From: Beutenbergia cavernae DSM 12333
GTDB lineage: Bacteria > Actinomycetota > Actinomycetes > Actinomycetales > Beutenbergiaceae
Direction: 5' to 3'
Assembly: GCF_000023105.1 (NCBI RefSeq)
Contig: NC_012669.1
Coordinates: 2,233,025 to 2,297,024, forward strand
DNA length: 64,000 nt
Shown here: piece by piece, positions 1 through 8,457 of the stretch
Position numbering within the stretch: the stretch's first letter is position 1
Layout of the letters: the number at the start of each line of letters is the position of its first letter
Notes under the pieces: generated by a model
Seen by the model: only the letters and a program-made list of their open reading frames with translations
Databases searched by the model: none
Told to the model about the DNA's origin: nothing
Translations under genes and position numbers: made by a program

Positions 1-1
1 C

Positions 2-898
2 GCCATGCTGCACCCGGTGGGCCTCGCGCCGATGGCGGAGGAGTTCCCGGACCGCGTGTTCGACGTCGGGATCGCCGAGCAGCACGCGGTCACCTCGGCG
101 GCGGGGATGGCGTTCGCCGGCCTGCACCCGGTGATCGGGCTGTACGCGACGTTCCTCGGACGGGGGTTCGACCAGCTCCTCATGGACGTGGGCCTGCACA
201 AGGCCGGCGTCACGTTCGTGCTCGACCGCGCCGGACTCACGGGCGAGGACGGCGCGAGCCACAACGGGATGTGGGACATCGCGATGACCTCGATCGTCCC
301 GGGGCTGCGGCTCGCCGCGCCGCGCGACGAGACGACGTTGCGCGAGGAGCTGCGCGAGGCGGTCGCCGTCGACGACGCGCCGACCGTGCTGCGGTACCCG
401 AAGGGCGCGCTGCCCGAGGCGTTGCCGGCGGTGCAGCGGGTCGGGGGGGCGTACGGCCCGGACGTGCTCGCACGCCACGCCGGCGACGGCGGCGCCCGGG
501 TTCTCGTGGTGGGCGTCGGGGCGTTCGCCGCCTGCGCCGTGGAGGTGGGGGAGCGGCTGGCGCAGCACGGCATCGGCGGCACCGTCGTGGACCCGCGCTG
601 GGTGCTTCCGGTGGGCTCCGAGCTGCTCGAGCTCGCCCAGGGTCACGACCTCGTGGTCACCGTGGAGGACGGGCTCGTGACGGGCGGCGCCGGCTCGCAC
701 CTGCGGGACGCGCTGGCCGCGGCCGGGACGCACGTGCCGGTGCAGTCGCACGGCATTCCCCGGACCTACCTCGAGCACGCCTCCCGCGCGGAGCTCGTCG
801 CGGAGCTGGGGCTGCGCCCGGCCGACGTGGCTCGCGAGGCGGCGTCCGCCGTCGCGCACCTGACCGGTGCGACGGAGCCGGCCACGATCGACCGCTGA
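2..898 (+). CDS. dxs: 1-deoxy-D-xylulose-5-phosphate synthase, C-terminal part (5' truncated by window)
   Basis: This is the last 298 residues of DXS, which condenses pyruvate and glyceraldehyde-3-phosphate in a thiamine-diphosphate-dependent reaction, the first step of the MEP isoprenoid pathway. The visible part holds the pyrimidine-binding transketolase domain, with the catalytic Glu in GIAEQH, the motifs YATFLGRGFDQ and DRAGLTGEDGASHNG, and the C-terminal transketolase domain with VTVEDGLVTGG. The reading frame is open to the left edge, so the N-terminal diphosphate-binding domain lies outside the window. The gene converges on the next gene with about 25 bases between. Dxs close to RNase D and DUF3000 matches the gene order around Rv2682c-Rv2680 in Mycobacterium. 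Confidence 0.97.
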   Translation, partial: AMLHPVGLAPMAEEFPDRVFDVGIAEQHAVTSAAGMAFAGLHPVIGLYATFLGRGFDQLLMDVGLHKAGVTFVLDRAGLTGEDGASHNGMWDIAMTSIVPGLRLAAPRDETTLREELREAVAVDDAPTVLRYPKGALPEALPAVQRVGGAYGPDVLARHAGDGGARVLVVGVGAFAACAVEVGERLAQHGIGGTVVDPRWVLPVGSELLELAQGHDLVVTVEDGLVTGGAGSHLRDALAAAGTHVPVQSHGIPRTYLEHASRAELVAELGLRPADVAREAASAVAHLTGATEPATIDR

Positions 899-923
899 GC
901 GGCGCGGCCCCGGGCGGGTCGCC

Positions 924-1586
924 TCAGGCTCGGGAGAACGCCGACACGGTTCCGCCCGCCCGCTCGGCGCGAGCGAGCGTGCGCACGACGGCGTCCTGCC
1001 CGTGCCGCCGCTGCGCCAGCACGGCGAGCAGCCCGAGGACCGGTTCGAGGACGGCCGGCTCGAACCGCGGTGTCGGGAGGCCGAGGCTCGTCGCCAGGTC
1101 GTCGGTGTGCACGACGATCTCGAGGAGCCGGACCAGCAGGAAGTCGTCCGTGGCGAGGGCACAGCCCTGCCACGGCACGAACGTCGCGGGGCCGGCAGCG
1201 CGGATCGCCTCGGGCAGTGCGGCACAGGCGGCGTCGCCGACGGCGATCGACGCCTCGTAGCCTTCCCCGGCCATCTCGTTGAAGTCGTCGCGGATCGAGG
1301 TGTTCTCCTCGGCGTCCACCGGGGCGTCGAGCCAGTCGAGGAGTCCGGCATACACCGAGAGCGGCACGCGCTCCGCGCCCGCCGGCACCGGCAGGCCGAG
1401 GAACTCGACGGCGCACTCCGGCTGGCTCACGAGGTGTCGGGCGAGCCCACCGACCGTCATCCCGGGCAGCGCGGACTCCGTGCCCCAGGCGGCGACCACC
1501 GCGTCGTGACGGGCGAGGTCGACCGCCTGCTCGGCCGCGCGGACGACGGCGTCGTGGTCGAGCGATCCGACGGCGGTGGAGGCCAC
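924..1586 (-). CDS. Mycothiol-dependent maleylpyruvate isomerase-like family protein
   Basis: This 220-residue protein belongs to the TIGR03083/MDMPI family, a DinB-like four-helix bundle found in mycothiol-producing actinobacteria. The N-terminal half has the LARHLVSQPE helix. The C-terminal half has the typical LEIVVHTDDLATSLG signature, whose His/Asp usually help form the metal or thiol site. The substrate is unknown and the family is used for many mycothiol transfer reactions. I chose the GTG at 1586 because a TACTCT hexamer (1593-1598 on the minus strand) lies 6 nt upstream, suggesting a leaderless message. The longer ATG at 1640 falls inside an inverted repeat and adds residues unlike the family. 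It is transcribed toward dxs. Confidence 0.75.
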   Translation of the reverse strand: MASTAVGSLDHDAVVRAAEQAVDLARHDAVVAAWGTESALPGMTVGGLARHLVSQPECAVEFLGLPVPAGAERVPLSVYAGLLDWLDAPVDAEENTSIRDDFNEMAGEGYEASIAVGDAACAALPEAIRAAGPATFVPWQGCALATDDFLLVRLLEIVVHTDDLATSLGLPTPRFEPAVLEPVLGLLAVLAQRRHGQDAVVRTLARAERAGGTVSAFSRA

Positions 1587-1592
1587 GGCCCG

Positions 1593-1598
1593 AGAGTA
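1593..1598 (-). promoter_or_regulatory. -10 element TACTCT, leaderless start
   Basis: TACTCT on the minus strand lies 6 nt upstream of the GTG at 1586. No Shine-Dalgarno precedes that codon, so transcription probably begins at the start codon. Confidence 0.4.
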
Positions 1599-1626
1599 CC
1601 GGCCGTGCCGCGATGTCGCCCCGGCA

Positions 1627-1677
1627 GAGGCCGGGTGCATCCGGTGGCCACACGGACCGCCAGCTGCACCCGGCCTC
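1627..1677 (-). terminator. Inverted repeat, likely fadA-fadB terminator
   Basis: Perfect 13-bp arms (1627-1639 and 1665-1677, GAGGCCGGGTGCA and its complement) flank a 25-nt loop that can partly pair. It starts 27 bases downstream of the fadB stop. There is no T-tract, as is usual for actinobacterial hairpin terminators. Confidence 0.6.
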
Positions 1678-1703
1678 GCCGCCGGGCCCGGCCCACCGCG
1701 ACG

Positions 1704-3827
1704 TCAGCGCGGAGCGTTCGCCACGCCGTCGGGCAGGAGACGCCGCCCCAGCACCCGCTCGGAGTAGCCGGCGCGGTCCAGGTACGGCGTGATGCCGCCG
1801 AGGTGGAACGGCCACCCGGCGCCGAGGATCATGCACAGGTCGATCTGGTCGGGCGATCCCACCACGCCCTCGTCGAGCATGAGGCCGACCTCCGTCGTCA
1901 GGGCCTGGAGGACGTCGTCCAGCACGCCCGCCGCGTCGCGCGGTGACGCCGTCGCTCCCGCCGGGCGGACGGCGTCGAACACCGCCTGCAGCGCCGGGTC
2001 CACCGGCTTCGGCAGCCCCTTCGCCGGCGCGGCGCCGACCACCGGGACGCCGTCGGCGACGATCCGCTCGAGCCCGGCGGAAGCCGGGAACCGCTCGCCG
2101 AGGTCCTCGCGCAGCGACGTCAGCACGTGCAGGCCGACGGCGGGCCCGACGAGGTCGAACAGCTCGAACGGCGGCATCGGGAGGCCGAGCGGGTCGAGCG
2201 AGCGGTCCGCCACCTCGACCGGCGTCCCGTTCTCGACCGCCTCCACGACCTTCCCCAGGAGGAGGACGAGCAGGCGGTTGACGACGAAGCCGGGTCGGTC
2301 GGCGACGCCGACGGCGGTCTTCCGCAGCCCTGCGCAGACGGCGAACGCCGTGGCCAGCGCCTCGTCGGAGGTGCGCTCGGCACGGACGACCTCGACCAGC
2401 GGCATCGCGTGCACCGGGTTGAAGAAGTGCAGGCCGACGACGCGCTCGGGGTGGGCGAGATCGGCGGCCATCGCCGTGACGGAGAGCGCCGACGTGTTCG
2501 TGGCGAGGATCGCGTCGGGTCCGACGACCGGCTCGATCTCCGCGAAGACCCGCTTCTTGAGGTCGAGCCGCTCCGTCACCGCCTCGATCACGAGGTCGCA
2601 GCCGGCCAGGTCGGCCAGGTCGGTCGTGCCCGTGATCGACCCCACGAGGCGCGCGGCGGCGTCGGCCGGCATCCGCCCGGACCCGGCGAGCTTCTCGACG
2701 CTCGCACGGACGTGCCCGAGCCCGGCGGCGACCCGCTCGTCGTCGAGGTCCCGCATCACCACGGGCACCTTGAGGCGCTGGGCCACGAGCTGGGCGATCT
2801 GGGCCGCCATGAGGCCCGCCCCGATGATCCCGACTCGAGTCACCTTCCGCGCCAGTGCCGGGTCGGGCGCGCCGGCCGGACGCTTGGCCCGGCTCACGAG
2901 CTGGAACGCGTACACGCTCGCCCGCATCTCGTCGCTCATGATGAGGTCGGCGAGGGCCTCGTCCTCCGCGGCGAACGCCTCGTCCTTCGTCGCCGTGCGT
3001 GCGGCGGCGAGGAGGTCGAGGGCGCGGTACGGGGCGGGCCGCGAGCCGCGGACGACGGCGTCGAGCCGCTGGCGAGTGGCGTGGACGACGGCGTCCCACA
3101 CCTCGGGCGGGTCGAGGTCTCGGCGCGGCACGACGACGTCGCCGCCCAGCACCCGTGCCGCCCACCGGATCGACTCGGCGAGGAAGTCGGCGTCGTCGAG
3201 CACGACGTCCACGAGGCCGAGCTTTCCGGCCTCGGCTGCGGAGTACGGCTTGTTCGCGCTCGGGCGGGTCAGCACGACGTCGATCGCCTGCTCGATGCCC
3301 ACCAGACGCGGCACGAGGTAGGCCCCGCCCCAACCCGGGATCAGACCGATGCCGACCTCAGGAAGCCCGAGCGCCCGCACGGATCCTGCCGCCGTCCGGT
3401 AGTCGCAGTTCAGCGCCACCTCGAGACCGCCGCCCAGCGCGACGCCGTTGACGAACGCGAACGTCGGGACGCCCATCTCGCCGAGCAGGCGGTACGCGGC
3501 GTGCCCGGACCGACCGAGCTGCAGGGCGGCGTCGCGGGTCGCGACGGCGGAGGCCTGCGTGAGGTCCGCTCCGGCGGCGAGCACGTACGGCTTTCCGGTG
3601 ACGCCGACGGCCGCGATCTCGCCGGCACGCGCACGGGCCTGGAGGGCCTCGAGCGCTGCGTGCAGTTCGCGGATGCCGTCGGGACCGAGCGTGTTGGGCT
3701 TGGTGTGGTCGAAGCCGTTGTCCAGCGTGACGAGCGCGAGCGTCCCGGCGCCGCCGGGCAGGGCGACGTCGCGGACCAGGGAGTGCGTGACACGCTCGGC
3801 GCGGTCGGTGGTGGTGGTCGTGCTCAT
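1704..3827 (-). CDS. fadB: Fatty-acid oxidation multifunctional protein: enoyl-CoA hydratase / 3-hydroxyacyl-CoA dehydrogenase
   Basis: A 707-residue fusion enzyme catalysing the hydration and NAD-dependent dehydrogenation steps of fatty-acid beta-oxidation. The N-terminal crotonase domain (about residues 15-290) shows the oxyanion-hole segment VLAAGADLTQ, the glycine-rich NGVALGGGLEVAL and GLPEVGIGLIPGWGG. A dinucleotide-binding 3-hydroxyacyl-CoA dehydrogenase domain follows, with GAGLMAAQIAQ and the catalytic-His region GLHFFNPVHAMPLVEVV, then its C-terminal dimerisation domain. The start at MSTTTT overlaps the fadA stop as ATGA and has AGGAGG 9 nt upstream. The frame stays open far upstream, but that extension is antisense to nothing conserved and runs through fadA. 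It is the product partner of FadA. Confidence 0.95.
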   Translation of the reverse strand: MSTTTTTDRAERVTHSLVRDVALPGGAGTLALVTLDNGFDHTKPNTLGPDGIRELHAALEALQARARAGEIAAVGVTGKPYVLAAGADLTQASAVATRDAALQLGRSGHAAYRLLGEMGVPTFAFVNGVALGGGLEVALNCDYRTAAGSVRALGLPEVGIGLIPGWGGAYLVPRLVGIEQAIDVVLTRPSANKPYSAAEAGKLGLVDVVLDDADFLAESIRWAARVLGGDVVVPRRDLDPPEVWDAVVHATRQRLDAVVRGSRPAPYRALDLLAAARTATKDEAFAAEDEALADLIMSDEMRASVYAFQLVSRAKRPAGAPDPALARKVTRVGIIGAGLMAAQIAQLVAQRLKVPVVMRDLDDERVAAGLGHVRASVEKLAGSGRMPADAAARLVGSITGTTDLADLAGCDLVIEAVTERLDLKKRVFAEIEPVVGPDAILATNTSALSVTAMAADLAHPERVVGLHFFNPVHAMPLVEVVRAERTSDEALATAFAVCAGLRKTAVGVADRPGFVVNRLLVLLLGKVVEAVENGTPVEVADRSLDPLGLPMPPFELFDLVGPAVGLHVLTSLREDLGERFPASAGLERIVADGVPVVGAAPAKGLPKPVDPALQAVFDAVRPAGATASPRDAAGVLDDVLQALTTEVGLMLDEGVVGSPDQIDLCMILGAGWPFHLGGITPYLDRAGYSERVLGRRLLPDGVANAPR

Positions 3828-5041
3828 CGGGCGTCCTCCTCGGCGCTCACGTAGTCCGCGTGGTGCGGGTTCTCCCAGATCACGGTCCCGCCCTGGCCGA
3901 GCCCCACGCACATCGTGGTCAGGCCGTACCGGATCGACGGGTCGGCCTCGAACCGACGGGCGAGCTGCACCATGAGACGCACACCGGAGGCGGCGAGCGG
4001 GTGCCCGACGGCGATCGCGCCGCCGTCGGGGTTGACTCGCGGGTCGTCGTCGGCAATCCCGAACGCGTCGAGGAACGCGAGGACCTGGACGGCGAACGCC
4101 TCGTTGATCTCGAACGCGCCGATCCGCGCGATGTCGAGGCCGGCGAGCTCGAGCGCCCGGTGCGTCGCGGGGACCGGCCCGACGCCCATCACCTCCGGGT
4201 CCACGCCCGCGTACGCGTACGAGACCAGCCGCATCCGCGCGGGCAGGCCGAGCTCGCGGGCCACGGACTCCGCCGCGACGAGCCCGGCGGTCGCGCCGTC
4301 GGTGAGGGGCGACGACGTCGCCGCCGTGACGCGGCCACCGGCGCGGAACGGCGTCGCCAGACCGGCGACACCCTCGAGCGTGGTCCCCGGGCGGGGCGGC
4401 TCGTCCGCCGTCGCCAGGCCCCAGCCGCGCTCCGGGTCGCGCAGCGCGACGGGGACGAGGTCGGGCTCGATGCGCCCCGACGCGAGAGCGTCGGCGTACC
4501 GGGTCTGGCTCGCGACGCCGAACGCGTCGGCGCGCTCTCGCGTGAGGGCGGGGAACCGGTCGTGCAGGTTCTCGGCGGTGGCGCCCATGACGAGCGCGTC
4601 GGCGTCGACGAGTCGCTCGGCGACGAAGCGCGGGTTGGGGTCGGCGTCCTTCCCGAGCGGGTGCCGGCCCATGTGCTCGACGCCGCCGGCGAGGGCGGCG
4701 TCGATGGCGCCCACCGCGATCGCCGATGCGACCTGCGTGACGGCGGTCATGGCGCCCGCGCACATCCGGTCGATCGCGTAGCCGGGCACGGTCCGGGGGA
4801 GCCCGGCCAGCAGCGCGACGGTGCGGCCGAGCGTGAGGCCCTGGTCGCCGACCTGGCTGGTCGCGGCGATCGCCACCTCGCCGACGCGCTCCGGCGGGAG
4901 CTCCGGGTGACGGCGCAGGAGCTCGCGGACGACGGCGACGGCGAGGTCGTCGGCGCGGGTGTGGGCGTAGAGCCCGTCGGGGCGGGCGCGCCCGAACGGG
5001 GTGCGGGCGCCGTCGACGAAGACGACCGGTCGACCGAGCAT
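3824..5041 (-). CDS. fadA: Acetyl-CoA C-acyltransferase (thiolase)
   Basis: A 405-residue thiolase that cleaves 3-ketoacyl-CoA with CoA in the last step of beta-oxidation. The acyl-accepting Cys is about residue 94 (DRMCAGAMTAV). The catalytic GHP motif appears in AVGHPLAASG, and the second Cys in TTMCVGLGQGG near the C terminus. The N terminus VVFVDGARTPFG is canonical. I chose the ATG at 5041 rather than the upstream codon at 5104 because GGAGG sits about 9 nt before it and family members begin here. The stop overlaps the fadB start by four bases, so the two are translationally coupled. Confidence 0.95.
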   Translation of the reverse strand: MLGRPVVFVDGARTPFGRARPDGLYAHTRADDLAVAVVRELLRRHPELPPERVGEVAIAATSQVGDQGLTLGRTVALLAGLPRTVPGYAIDRMCAGAMTAVTQVASAIAVGAIDAALAGGVEHMGRHPLGKDADPNPRFVAERLVDADALVMGATAENLHDRFPALTRERADAFGVASQTRYADALASGRIEPDLVPVALRDPERGWGLATADEPPRPGTTLEGVAGLATPFRAGGRVTAATSSPLTDGATAGLVAAESVARELGLPARMRLVSYAYAGVDPEVMGVGPVPATHRALELAGLDIARIGAFEINEAFAVQVLAFLDAFGIADDDPRVNPDGGAIAVGHPLAASGVRLMVQLARRFEADPSIRYGLTTMCVGLGQGGTVIWENPHHADYVSAEEDAR

Positions 5042-5139
5042 GCGAGGGACCTCCAGTAGGACGGCGATGTCGATCGCGACACTACCTGATACTCCGGGTT
5101 CCACCTACACGTGAAGGCGGCTCCGGGGTCGCCAAGGCT

Positions 5140-5205
5140 CCGCCGAGTGCGTGACGTCTCCCGCGACACGCCGAGGGTGGACGGGAGACACCACGCACTC
5201 GGCGG
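5140..5205. repeat. Imperfect palindrome, 23-bp arms
   Basis: Arms 5140-5162 and 5183-5205 (beginning CCGCCGAGTGCGTG) match at 21 of 23 positions around a 20-base centre. It lies between the RNase D stop (5246) and the fadA start (5041), both on the minus strand. It can act as the RNase D terminator or as an intergenic repeat element; no T-tract follows. Confidence 0.6.
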
Positions 5206-5245
5206 GGTGGCGGTCGTGGTTCCGGGCGCTCAGGAGGGGGCCGGC

Positions 5246-6496
5246 TCAGGCGTCGGGTGCCGGCTCCGGCTCTGACGCCGGCTCGGGAACCGACGCCGGG
5301 TCGCGCACGGCCGCCGCGAGCGGCGCAGCGACGAGCGCGATCTGCCACGGCCGCGCTCCCAGCGCCGCCAACCGTGACACCACCGCCTCGTCCGTGGCCG
5401 GCGACGGGGGCTCCCAGGAGAGCCGCCGCTGGGTGTCGGGCGCCAGGAGGTTCTCCTGGGGGAGCGTGTTCGCCGCGGCGAGCTCACGAACGCGCGCCCG
5501 CACCGCGCGGAGCCGCTCCGCAGCCTCGGGGTTGCGGTCCGCCCAGGCTCGCGGCGGCGGCAGCGTGTCGCGGCTCGGCCCGCGGCGGGCGGGCAGCTCG
5601 GACGCGTCGAGCGCGAGAGCGTCCGCGACCGCGCCCCACCAGCGGGCGAGACGCCGCTTCGCGCCGCGCCCGGAGAACTCCCGAAGTCCGGCGAGCGCCG
5701 CCTCGGTACGCGGCAGGGCCGTCGCTGCGGCAACGATGGCCCGATCCGGGAGCACCCGGCCGGGCGCGATGTCCCGCTCCTGCCCGACGGCGTCGCGCTC
5801 GACCCAGAGCGCCCGCATCACCGCGAGCTGACGGGGGTCCCGCACCGCGTGGGACCCCGACGTCCGGCGCCACGGCTCCGGTCGGGGCGCCGGCGGCGGG
5901 GCGAGGCGCAGCGCCTCGAACTCCTCGCGGGCCCACTCGGCCTTGCCGGCGCGGACGAGGTCGCGCTCGAGCGCGTCGCGCAGCTCGACGAGCACCTCGA
6001 CGTCGAGCGCTGCGTACCGCAGCCAGTCCTCGCGGAGCGGGCGGGTGGACCAGTCGACGGCGGAGTGCTCCTTCGCGAGCGTGAGTCCGAGCTCCTGCTC
6101 GACGATCGCCGCGAGGCCCACGCGTTCGCGGCCCAGCAGCCGTCCGGCGAGCTCCGTGTCGAAGACGTGCCGCGGCACGAGCCCGACCTCCGCGAGGCAC
6201 GGCAGGTCCTGGTTCGCCGCGTGCAGCACCCACTCGGCGTCGCCGAGCGCGGCTGACAGTCCGCTGAGGTCCGGGCACGCGATCGGGTCGATGAGCGCCG
6301 TCCCGGCGCCCAGGCGACGGATCTGCACGAGGTAGGCGCGCTGGCCGTACCGGTAGCCGGAGGCACGTTCGGCGTCGACGGCGACCGCGCCGTCCGCACG
6401 TGCCACTGCCTCGACGTACTCGGTCAGCGCGGCGTCGGTCGTGATGACGGGCGGGACGCCGTCCGCCGGCTCGAGCAACGGCGTCGGGTTCGTCAT
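5246..6496 (-). CDS. rnd: Ribonuclease D family 3'-5' exonuclease with HRDC domain
   Basis: A 416-residue DEDDy exonuclease expected to trim the 3' ends of tRNA and other small RNAs. Exo I is VDAERASGYRYG (Asp and Glu metal ligands), Exo II is HAANQDLPCL, and Exo III is YAALDVEVLVEL with the Tyr and Asp of the DEDDy class. Residues about 220-300 resemble an HRDC nucleic-acid-binding domain, followed by a basic C-terminal region and a Pro/Glu-rich tail. The ATG at 6496 lies 7 nt from a TAAGTT hexamer and has no Shine-Dalgarno, so it is probably leaderless. RNase D near DUF3000 and dxs is a conserved actinobacterial neighbourhood. Confidence 0.92.
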   Translation of the reverse strand: MTNPTPLLEPADGVPPVITTDAALTEYVEAVARADGAVAVDAERASGYRYGQRAYLVQIRRLGAGTALIDPIACPDLSGLSAALGDAEWVLHAANQDLPCLAEVGLVPRHVFDTELAGRLLGRERVGLAAIVEQELGLTLAKEHSAVDWSTRPLREDWLRYAALDVEVLVELRDALERDLVRAGKAEWAREEFEALRLAPPPAPRPEPWRRTSGSHAVRDPRQLAVMRALWVERDAVGQERDIAPGRVLPDRAIVAAATALPRTEAALAGLREFSGRGAKRRLARWWGAVADALALDASELPARRGPSRDTLPPPRAWADRNPEAAERLRAVRARVRELAAANTLPQENLLAPDTQRRLSWEPPSPATDEAVVSRLAALGARPWQIALVAAPLAAAVRDPASVPEPASEPEPAPDA

Positions 6497-6503
6497 GCGG
6501 ACA

Positions 6504-6509
6504 AACTTA
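6504..6509 (-). promoter_or_regulatory. -10 element TAAGTT, leaderless start of rnd
   Basis: TAAGTT on the minus strand ends 7 nt before the rnd ATG at 6496, the geometry of a leaderless actinobacterial promoter. No good -35 is visible. Confidence 0.5.
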
Positions 6510-6565
6510 CGTCCGCGCGGGCCTCTCTCCGGCCAGCCTCGCCGCGGACGCGGTGAGCCGGCGCC

Positions 6566-7015
6566 TCAGCGGGCGCGGCCGGCCCGCATCGTCTCGACGA
6601 CCTTGGCGACGCGCCGTGCCCGCGTCTCGGGCTGCTTCGCGCCCGTCACGGACTCGGTGTGGAACCGCTGGTTGCTGTAGGAGAGCGAGTCGAAGAAGCG
6701 CCGGGCCTCGGGTTCGTCGTCGAGCGCGGCGGCCAGGTCCGCGGGGACCTCGATGACGCGCGGCGCCGTGTCGAGGGCGATCTCGACGTCGACGTCGTCA
6801 CCGGCGGCGACGCCCGCGGCGGCGCGGTTCTCGGCGCTCAGGGGCACGAAGTACCGGCCTCCCATCGGCGCGACGGTCGTGCGGTAGGTGTGCCCGCCCA
6901 CCGTGACGGTGACCGCCGGCCGCTTGCCGGAACCCAGCGTCGCGACGACGTCGTCCGGCACCGGGATGCCCGTCGCCGTCTTCCCACCCAGCTCCACGAC
7001 CGCTCGGAATCGCAT
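6566..7015 (-). CDS. YdeI/OmpD-associated-like protein (DUF1905 + OmdA-type)
   Basis: A 149-residue soluble protein. The N-terminal 90 residues match the DUF1905 beta-barrel fold, with GKTATGIPVPDDVVATLG, RPAVTVTVGGHTYRTTV and GRYFVPLSAENR. The C-terminal segment has the YdeI/OmdA signature FFDSLSYSNQRFHTESVTGAKQ followed by RARRVAKVV. The biochemical role is not known. I start at the ATG at 7015 (MRFRAVVELGG), where the family begins; nine upstream codons in frame are not conserved-looking. It is transcribed in the same direction as rnd and comB but separated by short gaps. Confidence 0.85.
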   Translation of the reverse strand: MRFRAVVELGGKTATGIPVPDDVVATLGSGKRPAVTVTVGGHTYRTTVAPMGGRYFVPLSAENRAAAGVAAGDDVDVEIALDTAPRVIEVPADLAAALDDEPEARRFFDSLSYSNQRFHTESVTGAKQPETRARRVAKVVETMRAGRAR

Positions 7016-7054
7016 GGCGGGAGTCTGGCAGCGCCTGACCACCCCCGCCAGGGA

Positions 7055-7798
7055 CTACCGCCTGGAGCCGTCCGAGAACGCGCCGTCGAGCAGGAGAGGA
7101 ACCGCGTCGGAGGCCCCGACCCGGCACGCCAGCTCCAGGTCGTCGTGCCAGCCCCGGCTGCGAGCCTCGGCCGCGGACGCCGATCCGCGCACGAGATCCG
7201 CGGCGCCGTCGGCGCACGCCGTCCACAGCCGGGCCGCGGCGTCGGCCTCGGCGGACCGGGAACCGCCCAGCTGCGCGACGACGGCCGCCGCGCCGAGCTC
7301 GTCCTCCAGCGCCGGCCGGAGACCGGCCCCGTCCGGCCACTGCTCGCCGCACGCGACGACCAGCACGTCCTCGGCGCCGGTCCCGTCCAGCCAGGCGGCG
7401 ACGGCCGCCGCGTTGCGCAGGCACGCGGCGAGCACGACGGCGCCCCGCTCGTGGGCCAGGGCCGCGCACGTCGAGCCGTTCGGGGAGGGGAGGACGACGG
7501 CGTCCCCCGGGTTCAGCCCGGCCAGGCTGGCGGGGGACAGGGAGTACGGCGAGGACGACCCGTCGGCCAGGTGTGCGCCCGTCTCCGCGGCCAGGTGGCC
7601 CGCGCCGCCGTCCCGCCACCGGTACGGATGTACGCGCGCTCCGTGGGAGACGGCGACGTCGACGGCCGTCGTGAAGCGCAGGACGTCGACGACGACCACA
7701 TGGGTCGCGGGGAAGCGCCGCACCGCCTGCGGTCCCCAGCCGAACCGGACCCGCGCCCCGGACTGGGAGAGCCGGACGGCGTCGTCGGCAGTGCTCAA
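7055..7798 (-). CDS. comB: 2-phosphosulfolactate phosphatase-like protein (ComB family)
   Basis: A 247-residue ComB-fold protein. ComB of methanogens dephosphorylates 2-phosphosulfolactate in coenzyme M synthesis; actinobacterial members have another, undetermined substrate. Features seen are VVVVDVLRFTTAVDVAVSHGA, LPSPNGSTCAALAHE and ACLRNAAAVAAWL, all typical of the family, plus the acidic GEQWPDG segment. No ATG or GTG fits the family N terminus. The best start is a TTG at 7798 that overlaps the DUF3000 stop (TTGA), giving STADDAVRLSQSG at the N terminus, so translation is probably coupled. Start confidence is moderate. Confidence 0.85.
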   Translation of the reverse strand: MSTADDAVRLSQSGARVRFGWGPQAVRRFPATHVVVVDVLRFTTAVDVAVSHGARVHPYRWRDGGAGHLAAETGAHLADGSSSPYSLSPASLAGLNPGDAVVLPSPNGSTCAALAHERGAVVLAACLRNAAAVAAWLDGTGAEDVLVVACGEQWPDGAGLRPALEDELGAAAVVAQLGGSRSAEADAAARLWTACADGAADLVRGSASAAEARSRGWHDDLELACRVGASDAVPLLLDGAFSDGSRR

Positions 7799-8391
7799 CG
7801 CCGCGGGGCCAGGCTCGTCACGTTCTCCGGCAGGGGCGGGAGCCCTCCGGCCCACGCCGTCGTCGCGGCCCACGCCCGCAGGTGCGGTCCCAGGTCGGTG
7901 GACGACGGCGTCCACGAGGCCCGGAGCTCGATCTCGACCTCCTGCTCGCGCAGCTCGAGCCCGCCGAAGCTCTCCGAGAGCACGCGGGTCACCGTGCCGG
8001 AGAGCGAGTGGTACCCGACGTCGAAGTCGCGCAACGAGTCGGTGAGCCAGCTCCAGCCGACCTCGCCGAGCAGCGGATCGGCCCCGACGTCGTCCTCCAG
8101 CTTCGCCCGGGCGAGCACGACCACCCGGAACGTGCCGCGCCACGCCTCCTGACCCTCCGGGTCGTGGAGGACGACGAACCGTCCGTTCGCGAGCAGCGTG
8201 TCCGGGTCACGGGTCGTGTTCACCTCGCCGGTCAGGGCGAGCGCCCACGGCGCGATGCGGGTCGGTGGCGGCACCTCTTCGAGGTGGATCTCCGGGCGCA
8301 GGCGGTGCCCGCGCAGGCTCAGCAGCGCGGCCTCGAAGTCGGGCGGCAGGGCCGGACTCCCCGAGCTGCCCGAACTGCCCTGTCCGATCAC
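7795..8391 (-). CDS. DUF3000 family protein
   Basis: A 198-residue protein of the actinobacterium-restricted DUF3000 family, function unknown. The family core runs from PPDFEAALLSLRGHRLRPEI through IAPWALALTGEVN to GRFVVLHDPEGQEAWRGTF and LEDDVGADPLLGEVGWSWL, ending in ELRASWTP and WAATTAWAGGLPPLPENV. No membrane segment or signal is seen. The N-terminal 12 residues are Gly/Ser-rich and may not be real. DUF3000 beside RNase D and dxs is a conserved pairing in actinobacteria, which hints at a housekeeping role. The stop overlaps the comB start. Confidence 0.88.
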   Translation of the reverse strand: MIGQGSSGSSGSPALPPDFEAALLSLRGHRLRPEIHLEEVPPPTRIAPWALALTGEVNTTRDPDTLLANGRFVVLHDPEGQEAWRGTFRVVVLARAKLEDDVGADPLLGEVGWSWLTDSLRDFDVGYHSLSGTVTRVLSESFGGLELREQEVEIELRASWTPSSTDLGPHLRAWAATTAWAGGLPPLPENVTSLAPRR

Positions 8392-8443
8392 GCCCCCAGG
8401 CTAGTTCCTCGGGTGCGGCACCGGTCGGCCCGGCACGCCGGGC

Positions 8444-8449
8444 TACGCT
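8444..8449 (+). promoter_or_regulatory. -10 element TACGCT upstream of ATP-grasp ligase
   Basis: TACGCT lies 8 nt before the ATG at 8458 with no Shine-Dalgarno between, consistent with leaderless transcription. Confidence 0.45.
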
Positions 8450-8457
8450 ACCCAGCG

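Noticed and set aside
766-3333. Very long minus-strand open frame (855 codons) overlapping fadB
   Set aside because: It is an Arg/Pro/Gly-rich shadow frame caused by high GC; the fadB frame on the same strand has all family motifs.
3828-4763. Upstream extension of the fadB frame by 312 codons
   Set aside because: It runs through fadA in a different frame and has shadow composition; the ATGA junction with a ribosome-binding site fixes the fadB start at 3827.
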